A model generated the notes under the pieces. That model was not told the origin of the DNA. It worked only from the letters and a program-made list of their open reading frames with translations, and ran no database searches. A program made the position numbers and the translations under genes. From the NCBI GenBank assembly GCA_905182985.1, contig CAJJDN010000102.1, positions 78,849 to 142,848 on the forward strand: a stretch of 64,000 nt of DNA, given 5' to 3'. Origin of the DNA: Paramecium sonneborni. Taxonomy: Eukaryota > Ciliophora > Oligohymenophorea > Peniculida > Parameciidae. Of this stretch, positions 25,101 through 35,133 are shown piece by piece (the stretch's first letter is position 1; each line of letters begins with the position of its first letter).

Positions 25101-28100
25101 CTAAAAATGTAATTCAATATTACATTCACATATTAATTATCCATTATCAAAATAACCAGGTTTACAAATACATTAATTTCCATTCAATATTCTAATTTAT
25201 TCAGTTTCATAACAAGAAAAACATTAAATTGAAGTTAACTAACAAGTTTTGCATAAATTATTGCATTTCTAACACATTTCAATACCAACATCATAGTAAC
25301 CATCTTAACATTTACATTTATTAGAATTATTTAATTATCTAAAATATGTGGATTCACATGTTTAACAAAATGCTGATGAATTTAAACATGTTTTACATGT
25401 TAAATCACATTCTATAAACATTAATAAATTATTACATTAACATAATTTTTCATTTATTTCGTAAAATCCATCTTTGCATGGACATTTAAAATTATCCAAT
25501 TCAAAATATCTAGTCAAAGGTTCGCATTCTATACATTACAATGTACTTTCACATTCTTTACATGTTATATTGCAATCTATATTTCATTTAATAAATCAAT
25601 TTAATTACTTTCACATTATTTAGTTAAAATATTTAAATAATGTCCAGACATGCAAATGCATTTATTTTAATCACTTAATTGTAAACTTAAACTTGAATTA
25701 CATGACAAACAAAATTTAGAATTAATTTAACAAGTAAGACAAGATAAATCACATTATATACATTTCTGAAAAGAATCTTCAAAATATCCATCCTAACAAA
25801 CACATTAATTTCCAGATTTAAAGATTCTAAAATCTTCTGCTGAACAAGTTAAACAATAACTATCTGTATTTATACAAGTTTAACATGTCTTATTGCAGAA
25901 TTTACATTCCTTACTAATTTCTATTTCATAAGTTCCTTGTACACATAAACATTAATTGTTTAATAATGATTTCATTAATCCACAAGATGAACAATTTGTT
26001 ATTGAATTTATGCATGTTAAACAAGAAATGTGACATTCTTAACAAATTCCATTAATTTCAGTTGTTCCAGCTTAACATATACATTTATGAGTTAAGTTAT
26101 CTAAAATTCTCAATTATGTTATTTAACACTCAATACAATTAGATGGATTTAATTTGCAATTTAAACAATTTTTATCACATTCACCACACCTTTGCTATCC
26201 AGTTTCAAAATAATGTTAATCACAATCACATTTATTTCCATTCAAGTGTCGTGTATCTCCACAAGAAGTACAAAAATATGATTAGTTCAAACAAGTTTAA
26301 CATTAAATTTGACATTACTAACAATTAGCTGATTCTCCATCATCATAATAACCAGAAAGACATTAACAAATTCCATTATTGTAAACTCTGAAAGATGTAT
26401 TTTAATTAATGCATGTCTTACATAAATTAGATTCTTAACCAATACAATTAAAACAAGAATAATGGCATTTTTAACATATATCTACTCCAGCATCATAATA
26501 ATTATCATTACAAATACAAGAATTAAAAATACTGTTGAATATTCTTTTTTAAATTGTTGAACATGTGATACATTTTGTTGCTATTTAAGAGCAAGTTTGG
26601 CATGAATAATGACATTCTAAAACATAATATTATATTGATTACTCTAACAAATCGGATTAATTCCATCATCATAATATCCTTATAAACATAAACATTGTGA
26701 ATTAATTAATTCTCTAAAACTTAAAGGAGGGCAAGTTAAACATAGATTATTCAATACTGCACAATTTTCACATCGATAATTGCACTCTAAGATTAAAAAT
26801 ATATTATACAAGAGCATTTGGGTTTTCCAATATCAAAATAATTAATTTTACAAATACAAGATGTTCCTAATTAAATTCTATTTTCCTAATCCCAACAAGA
26901 ATTACATTCTGAAGATGACGGACCTGAACATGTTAAGCAAGAATAATGACAAACTTTATTCAATTATATTAATACCTAGACATTGAAGTTTATTTAAAAG
27001 CGAAAATGTAGAAACAAAAGAACCTTAAAGTTTAGTTTTACATAGACATGTGTTTCCATATAAATATTTTTCTGGTTAACAAGATGTACAATTATCAGAA
27101 GAATAATTACAATCTAAACATATAGTACTGCAAGCTAATAAATAAAATTTTTCAATTTTACCTTAACATTCTGATTAACCATTATCAAAATATTTAGTTT
27201 TACACTGGCATTCACTTTAATCATTCAGTTATCTTCTTGATAATGTATTGCAGGAAATACATTAGTTTGGTTAATTTCCTATGCATGNTTTACATTCCTT
27301 ACTAATTTCTATTTCATAAGTTCCTTGTACACATAAACATTAATTGTTTAATAATGATTTCATTAATCCACAAGATGAACAATTTGTTATTGAATTTATG
27401 CATGTTAAACAAGAAATGTGACATTCTTAACAAATTCCATTAATTTCAGTTGTTCCAGCTTAACATATACATTTATGAGTTAAGTTATCTAAAATTCTCA
27501 ATTATGTTATTTAACACTCAATACAATTAGATGGATTTAATTTGCAATTTAAACAATTTTTATCACATTCACCACACCTTTGCTATCCAGTTTCAAAATA
27601 ATGTTAATCACAATCACATTTATTTCCATTCAAGTGTCGTGTATCTCCACAAGAAGTACAAAAATATGATTAGTTCAAACAAGTTTAACATTAAATTTGA
27701 CATTACTAACAATTAGCTGATTCTCCATCATCATAATAACCAGAAAGACATTAACAAATTCCATTATTGTAAACTCTGAAAGATGTATTTTAATTAATGC
27801 ATGTCTTACATAAATTAGATTCTTAACCAATACAATTAAAACAAGAATAATGGCATTTTTAACATATATCTACTCCAGCATCATAATAATTATCATTACA
27901 AATACAAGAATTAAAAATACTGTTGAATATTCTTTTTTAAATTGTTGAACATGTGATACATTTTGTTGCTATTTAAGAGCAAGTTTGGCATGAATAATGA
28001 CATTCTAAAACATAATATTATATTGATTACTCTAACAAATCGGATTAATTCCATCATCATAATATCCTTATAAACATAAACATTGTGAATTAATTAATTC

Positions 28101-31100
28101 TCTAAAACTTAAAGGAGGGCAAGTTAAACATAGATTATTCAATACTGCACAATTTTCACATCGATAATTGCACTCTAAGATTAAAAATATATTATACAAG
28201 AGCATTTGGGTTTTCCAATATCAAAATAATTAATTTTACAAATACAAGATGTTCCTAATTAAATTCTATTTTCCTAATCCCAACAAGAATTACATTCTGA
28301 AGATGACGGACCTGAACATGTTAAGCAAGAATAATGACAAACTTTATTCAATTATATTAATACCTAGACATTGAAGTTTATTTAAAAGCGAAAATGTAGA
28401 AACAAAAGAACCTTAAAGTTTAGTTTTACATAGACATGTGTTTCCATATAAATATTTTTCTGGTTAACAAGATGTACAATTATCAGAAGAATAATTACAA
28501 TCTAAACATATAGTACTGCAAGCTAATAAATAAAATTTTTCAATTTTACCTTAACATTCTGATTAACCATTATCAAAATATTTAGTTTTACACTGGCATT
28601 CACTTTAATCATTCAGTTATCTTCTTGATAATGTATTGCAGGAAATACATTAGTTTGGTTAATTTCCTATGCATGTTAGGCAAGTATAATGGCAAACTAA
28701 GATGTAATAATTATTACTTATGCATCTTGGATTTTCAGGTTCATCATAAGATTCATCAGGACACAAACATGAATGATCAACACCAAGATCTCTATAAGAA
28801 AAATCTGGGCATTTGTCACAATGATCAATTGTTCCACTACATGATTCACATCGATATGAACACTCTAAAATTATAAGTTTATAAATACTTTAACATATTA
28901 GATCTCCTACTTATTTTTGTAAATGTCCATCCTTACAAACACATTTATTAGATTTGACTATCCTGTTACTTTCAGTTGAACAAGTAATGCAATTATCAAT
29001 TTCAGTTCCAAAACATGTCATGCAGGTATAATGACATTCTTGAAATATTATATTATTTTACATTAGCATTATAATTAGCCAACATCATAATAACCATAAG
29101 GACATTCACACTTAGAAATTATTAATTATCTGTAGTTTAAATCACAAGTTAAACAATTGGTTTCATTAATTCCATTACATGTTTTACAAGTAAAATGACA
29201 TTCTAAACATTCTAATTAAAATTGATCACTATAGTAATGTGGATCTATGCATTAACACTTAAATGTTAATCCAATTCTATCAGGTTATCTAGTAGATGGA
29301 CAACTTATGCATTAATCTTCTCCATTATTATTACAATCTAAACAAGAGTGATGACAACCCACTAAAATGAATGTATATAGTTACAATAACAAACAATATC
29401 ATTTCTTCCAGTATCATAATAAGTCTAATTACATTGACATTCATTATTTAAAGTTAAATGCCTATTTGATTCATTTGAACAGGTGACACAATTGGTTGAT
29501 AACGGTCCATTACAACTGCTACATGTGTAATGACATTCTACATAATTTAACATAATCAATTACTAAAACAAATATCTACAATTCCATCTTCTCCATATCC
29601 ATTTCTACAAATACATTTTAAATCATCAGATACAATTCTATTTTATCCTGCTATACACATTGTACAATATTAATTTGATGTTTAATCTAATGGTTAATAG
29701 CATTTTTCACATCTTTGATGACATGCTAAATATAAAATACATTTTCTACGTTAACATATTGTTTGCCCATCCTATTATAAAAATGATATTGTTCTAATAG
29801 TACAAATACATTTTCCATTTACTAATTATTTATAATAAACATTAGGATCTCCGCAATCTGTACAATCATTATCAAGTGGTCCTGAACAGTTATAACATGA
29901 AGCATAACATTCTAATTATTATTGCCCTTTATACTTTAACAAATTTTATCCTCTAACCCAGTATCAAAATATCCTTAGAGGCATGGACAAGTAAAACCGA
30001 CAAGACTTCGATTCCTTAAAGGATTGCATGATTAACATTCTCCAAATTTTAAAGTACATGTTTCACAATTTCCACTCTAACATAAAAAACATTCTCCATT
30101 TAATTCAGCATATCCTGCAATTTAATCACATACACATTTCCCTGGAATTATTCTTGCTGTTAATCTGTTTTGATAATAGCAGCTTGTACAATAATTTGGA
30201 TCAGTTTCTAAACAAGTTTAACATGGAAGATTGCATTCACTTGTATAAGGAGCACACTTTTTCTCAGAGGTTAAATAATGTGTTGCAAAACAGCCTTTAC
30301 ATTCGTTTCCATTATTACAAATAAAACATTTTTCTAATCCTGGTTCATCTTAACAAGCTAAAATGAGAAATTATCTTAATACCAGAACATCTAGTTCCTT
30401 TTTTAAAATATCCAGGATCGCATTATTGACAATTGGTATCTATTGGTGTTCCTTCAGAATCATAAACATAATCATATTTAATGCAATTTCTATCCTCAAA
30501 GCATAAAGAATTTTTTATAGAATAAGGCCATAAACATTCTGAGCAAACTCCTTATTAACATTTTTTGCAATTATTTGGGCATTCTAATTATATGAAATTT
30601 ATTACCTATACACTATCCATTTAATAATTCATAACCATAATTACATTCAGTAAATGAATATACGGATTCTATTAATTGACATGATTTATGACCTGTTTAA
30701 CATTCTATCAATAATAATAATTTTGCTTACTTAATGTACATTTAAAGTCTGTATCGTCTAGCGGAGACTGACCATCTATGCAGGTAGCACACTTTTAATT
30801 ATTTGTATCACATGTTTTACAATACTGTCCACATACTATTTTATTAAGCTAAACATTTACCTAGTGGTAATAGTGAGGAAGTACAATTTTCCCCATAATT
30901 GTATCCAACACAATATATACATTTAATTGTACCACTAAAATGTGTTCCTATTAAACATCCATTCTCATATAATATAGTCAAGTTTAAGGTTAAAAAGTTA
31001 ATATTTCTATTTTAATCATATGAATATAGAGTAATATAAGGCCACTTTCCCAAAAATATATTAGTATCATTATTCGCTGTTAATGCATACCCTTTTATTA

Positions 31101-31357
31101 AAGGATGGCAAAAAACTTCGTTATTACCAGCAATCGCTTATCGAGGTACTGTTGATTATCCACCACACAAACTATTAAAACCTAAAGTAGAAGAACAAAT
31201 TACTTGCGCACATATAAGGATGGATTTGTGGCCAAAATTAATGATTAGTAGGACAAGACCTTTGAAATATTTCTGGGTTAAATTAAGTCTTAAAGGATCG
31301 AAAACATAGACATAGAGAGAATAGCTCTATTATGAGTAGGTTTTTGAAAAAATTCAT
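19133..31357 (-). CDS. giant cysteine-rich receptor, GPS-like, multi-pass membrane (copy B)
   Basis: Paralogue of 8969-18756 in opposite orientation, with the same order: signal peptide (MNFFKNLLIIELFSLCLCF), cysteine-rich module array, REJ-like segment, GPS-like motif, membrane segments, TGA at 19133-19135. Its GPS reads SCQCSHLGIIFLI, so it keeps the His-Leu lost in copy A. The last membrane part has the pattern YAIFDPLFIYMRVVLY, matching YVIFDPIIIYLRIVLY in copy A. The coordinates include two assembly duplications (N at 23879 and 27288), so the gene cannot be read straight through: about 2.45 kb must be removed to obtain the real reading frame. Introns correspond to those of copy A, for example 22-29 nt phase-1 introns in the modules. 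Role inferred as for copy A. Confidence 0.78.
22813..24945. repeat. assembly overlap 1: 1,066 nt repeated around N 23879
   Basis: 22813-23878 and 23880-24945 are the same sequence in the same orientation, separated by one N. The first copy stops at the N and the second starts just after it, so this is an unmerged overlap of two contigs. Confidence 0.93.
25901..28675. repeat. assembly overlap 2: 1,387 nt repeated around N 27288
   Basis: 25901-27287 equals 27289-28675, with one N between. It lies in the module array of copy B and makes that gene appear to have extra modules. For example the same 61-codon frame occurs at 26143 and 27531. Confidence 0.93.
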
Positions 31358-32372
31358 GAAAGAATCTTTTTTAAAGTTTATTATTTATGAAATTAAGAAT
31401 TACGCAGAAAAGAATTTATCTTTCAAAATTAAAAAGATCAAATAATTGAATAATTTTAAAGCTTTATAACAATATACTAATATCAAATTTACCAACCCTC
31501 TTTCCATTTAATTCAACAATTAATGAGTCTAATCAGAAAAAATGCAATTACTAATTGTAATTGAATTGTTGTATAAGGTGTTTTTAAATTTTTTCTTATT
31601 AATTTTCTAAATTTTATCCTAATTTCATACTTTTAAAATTAAACAATAAAAATAAGATGTATGAAGATATAATTTCAGCTTTAAAAATTAAATTTCCATT
31701 TTTATTAGAATTTTTTGTAATTTACTTAAGTCTAAATTTGTGGTTTATTGCTAGATTTTTCGTAAAGTTCATTTTTTAATGTCAAAGGTATTCACAAAAT
31801 GAAATCCAGATTAAATGTTTTATAATTAATGCTTATACAAATTTATGATTTAAAATTAAAGAATATTTTGTCTTAATAATAGTTAGTTTTGAAGATAGGT
31901 AATGTATTTAATGTGTTAATTTATGTCTTAAAGGATATATTTATGCAAAATTAAGGTGATAAATTATCAATAAATCACTTGACTAAGTATCAAAACTTAA
32001 TTTAATAAATTACATTAATTTATTTAAATATTAATTAAAATTATGTTAATAATTTTTTTATTTTTTATTAAATTGTTTATATGAAAATAAGGAAGCTAAA
32101 CTAATAATTGGATGTTGTTATATAAATTTAATCACTTTTAGAAAGTAATCTTTTTTCTATTATCATTTTATTTTTTATTAAGTTTTTTTTTTGTGTATGG
32201 ATAAAAATTCATGTCCAACAAAAGTTTATACAGCATTTTGAGAGAAATGATAGTTACGAATTTTTATAGATTTTTATCCAATAATTTTAGGAGTTAGCCA
32301 ACTAAACAGCTTTTTGCTTGCTTCTTTTAGGAAGAGAATTTAGTAATTAATTCTAAACAATTACTAATTTAA
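31358..32372. other. upstream region of receptor copy B, no gene seen
   Basis: About 1 kb of AT-rich DNA without a convincing open frame. The 3' part borders the pseudogene at 32373. It must contain the copy B promoter; no motif stands out. Confidence 0.4.
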
Positions 32373-32934
32373 TTGATTAATATTTAATCATGAATTATAT
32401 TTATGGGATGAATTTGGAAAATATTATTATGCTCGAAATGATGATAAACAATATGATATAGGTTCTCATAAAATGTATCTGATTCTACTAAAATTGAAGA
32501 GACGTATATTGAGAAAATTCATAGTTGTTCTATTTAAGTAGATTTTAAATGAATCAAAGTATAAATCTAAGGAATTCCTTAAATTTCATGTTAAAGATGA
32601 ATACGATATGAATTCTATTTTTAGTTTATTGGAATTACAAAAAGAGAAATAGACATCAAATAAAGAAATTTTAAACTAGTTTAATTAAATTACTATAGAG
32701 AGTAATATATATAATTATAGTAATAAATAATTAAGTAGCAAGAAAAGTTTGGAATAGTAAAAAGACCTTAATATCCTAAGAGATAAGGATTATGAGTATA
32801 GAAATATAATGATTAAGCAAATATGAGTCAAAAATAAATCAATTGTAGAAAATAATGAAGAATAATAGTAATAATAATCATAAAGAATTGAAAATCAATA
32901 AGAAGAAGATGATTTTAATTCATTAGAAAAATGA
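32373..32934 (+). pseudogene. decayed gene of unknown family
   Basis: Clear coding character on the plus strand: HELYLWDEFGKYYYARND, then (after a frame change near 32475) SDSTKIEETYIEKIHS, then KEFLKFHVKDEYDMNS, and an Asn/Gln-rich end. There is no start codon in frame. The frame is broken around 32475, and an in-frame TGA at 32824-32826 is followed by the same frame running on to TGA 32932-32934. No introns repair these breaks. Family unknown. A relic left after whole-genome duplication is a reasonable inference for Paramecium. Confidence 0.5.
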
Positions 32935-33044
32935 ACAAATAAAAAATAAAGTAGTTAGGAGGAAAGAGAGAGCCTGGATAGATGTTTGGAACACAAAATA
33001 TAAAAAAAAAGAATTGATTAGATTTAATATATTTTTATATATTG

Positions 33045-34518
33045 ATGAGTCGAAATCCATCACCACGGAGATTCTAAAATGTGTTAGATAAATGGCATTA
33101 TAGTAAATGTTCAGAAATAAAGATCCACTTCTTTGTGAAAAATCTCTATATGGGCAATCAAACAGAAGATCAATTTTTGTGTTTTGTGAAAGATCGAGTG
33201 TAGAAGGCGGTAAGATTATAAAGATGAATAAAGGGTCCTTGTGAAGTGATTTAAATAACAGATAAGAATTAGAATGAACGAACAATTGATATAGCAATAG
33301 GTATGCGATATGACAACGATGCTAAATTGATATATATTGGAAAGAAACATATCAATTTGGTATCAAAAAATCAAAGTGAAAAGAAAATAATTCCTATGAT
33401 TAGTGATATATTTTTGATGATGCTAAGGGTAGTGAATATTATATAAGAGGGTGTTAGGAGAAGGGAGAAGTAGACAAATAAGCACTTGAAGAAAAATTGA
33501 GGTAGTAAAGATTTGGTGAAAAAAAGAGAGATAGATCAAGTAGTTAAGAATCATCAAGATCTGATAGTGTTGATAAAAAGAAGAATCCTAGTGCAATAGT
33601 CTTAAATTTATAAGTTATTCCATAATAGAAAACTATTCCTCCTCCTCTTCCTCCTATTGTGGATATTTAACCAGTGCAATTAACAAGTAATTAAATTCAC
33701 TCATACATTATAGTTCCTAAGGAAACTCTATATATCTTTGGGATTCCCTTAGAATTCACTTTACAAGAGTGCTTGATAGATATTAAAAATAGCTTGAATT
33801 TATAGTAATTACCAGAGGGTACATTCAGAAGTGAAAAATAGTAAGATCATATTTTTGAATATTTGGAAGTGCAATTAGAAATGATATAGAAGAATCTGTT
33901 ATTAAAAATTAAGAATGTGCCCTGTCTTATATGTTAAAAGAAAAAGAAGACTGATTCATTCTCAGACATACTTAAACAATATTAATTATTCATCAAAACA
34001 TAACACCCAATCAATACAAACAAATTATTGACCATATTCCAATAATATGGTGATATCATTGGATTATATGAATTGCTAGTTAAGTAAATTCACTATCTCT
34101 ATTTCTAGTCAAGAGGAATCATCCAATTCTCATTGTATTGTATATACAACTGATCAATTCATTAAACATTTGAAACCTCCTGGTCAAATTGAAATTCCTG
34201 AAGAAAAAACAATTTATGAATACAGAATACCTGATTAAAATTTTGTCTCTTTTCAACGGATCCCCTACAAAAGTACATTACATGCCTAAATTACAAGGGA
34301 TTCTAGTAGTTCTAGTAGTAGTAGCTCATCATCATCAGTAATTATTTTAATATTATTATTAATAATAGTCTTCACGGAGCAGAAGTGATAGTAACCCTAG
34401 AAAAAAAAAATAATACAGTATTTATACTATTATTATATATATAATTTTAGATAAAAATAATTATAACAATCGCAAAAGATAAAACTATAGAAGGAACAAT
34501 AATTATTATGACAATTGA
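33045..34518 (+). CDS. serine/arginine-rich RNA-binding-like protein
   Basis: Starts MSRNPSPRRFQNVLDKWH. Predicted introns are 33210-33233 (24 nt, contains TGA), 34084-34108 (25), 34338-34368 (31) and 34418-34450 (33). Features: a conserved-looking first 120 residues (IHFFVKNLYMGNQTEDQ, then FFDDAKGSEYYIRG), a charged linker GEKKRDRSSSQESSRSDS, a Pro-rich stretch (KTIPPPLPPI), an alpha/beta region, then a poly-Ser run passing into an RS-type tail (SSRSRSDSNPRKKK). It is probably a nuclear RNA-processing factor; an RRM is possible but I cannot see clear RNP motifs. Between residues about 115 and 120 the frame must change: the run of five T at about 33411-33415 needs a sixth. This is either a homopolymer error or a disabling mutation. 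Confidence 0.6.
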
Positions 34519-34578
34519 GATTAGGTCTAAATATATTAAATATTGATTTTATTTTAAGGTATAATAATTCATCATTCT

Positions 34579-35109
34579 TCATTTCTTTTATTATTACATT
34601 TGTTATTAAATTTATTACACTTGCATCACTCGTTTCTGTAATTCAATATTCAATTTATCCATGAATTACTTTTTCTAATTTATAATGTTTGTGAGTTTAT
34701 CTTGTGATTCTTTCAATAATTGCAATTTTCTGTCACAAAATTGTGATCCCTATTCAGTATTACGCTCTACAAAATATCCTGTTCCGTAATCTATCATAAC
34801 TGATTATGGATTAATCAATCTTCCTCATTATGGTATTTAATTTGTACCTGGTACATAGAGTGAAGCAGTAATGGGCACTAGTAGATCATTATCTTTAGGT
34901 GTTTGATCTAATTTCTTTAAGATTATTTTGCTTTCTTCATATTTTGAATTTGCAATTCTGAATTAGGATAATGATTAAGTTAGTTATTAGACTTCCTAAT
35001 TAATAGAATAATGTCAAACTTCTTCAATTTGCTTTTTGATCTACAACAATTATTGAGGAGTCAATTTATCAAGAGGGATAGCTTTTTGTTCTTCTTGTTA
35101 TTGGCTCAT
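34579..35109 (-). CDS. PFDN5: prefoldin subunit 5 (alpha type)
   Basis: 160 residues from three exons: 35109-35020, 34995-34848, 34823-34579, with two 24-nt introns that both contain an in-frame TGA. The N-terminal helix PLDKLTPQQLLQIKKQIEEE, the following QFRIANSKYEESKIILKKL, the beta-hairpin core LLVPITASLYVPGRL and VMIDYGTGYFVERN, and the C-terminal coiled coil are the prefoldin 5 pattern. The end is Gln-rich. Prefoldin is a hexameric cytosolic chaperone that passes nascent actin and tubulin to CCT, important in a cell with thousands of cilia. It is divergent from BMS1, with 24 nt between the start codons. Confidence 0.92.
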
Positions 35110-35133
35110 CACAATTTAAATATATAAATTTTA
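35110..35133. promoter_or_regulatory. 24-nt divergent start-to-start gap (PFDN5 / BMS1)
   Basis: Only 24 nt separate the two ATGs. The promoter elements and both 5' untranslated regions must overlap each other or the coding sequences. Confidence 0.6.

Larger units (their letters stand above)
22813..28691. repeat. inverted identical tract, copy B arm
   Basis: Reverse complement of 11635-15058. The span is 5,879 nt here because it contains two duplicated overlaps plus two N bases (1,067 and 1,388 nt); the remainder is 3,424 nt. The middle contig, 23880-27287, lies wholly inside the tract and starts exactly at its edge, as expected of a collapsed repeat contig placed by scaffolding. Confidence 0.85.

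Noticed and set aside
26143..27716. Two identical 61-codon plus-strand frames (26143 and 27531) and the same frame on the minus strand at 12610-12795
   Set aside because: They are antisense shadows of the cysteine-rich module array. Three copies appear only because of the inverted paralogue and the assembly overlap.
22813..28675. Tandem duplication as a biological module expansion in copy B
   Set aside because: Both duplications are exact, abut a single N and show no intervening divergence, as expected of contig overlaps.
32923..33297. 124-codon minus-strand frame
   Set aside because: It is antisense to the start of the SR-rich gene, whose plus-strand sequence has clear coding structure, introns and motifs.
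34300..34340. Short AGT/TCA trinucleotide run as a microsatellite
   Set aside because: It encodes the poly-Ser start of the RS-type tail and is explained by the protein.
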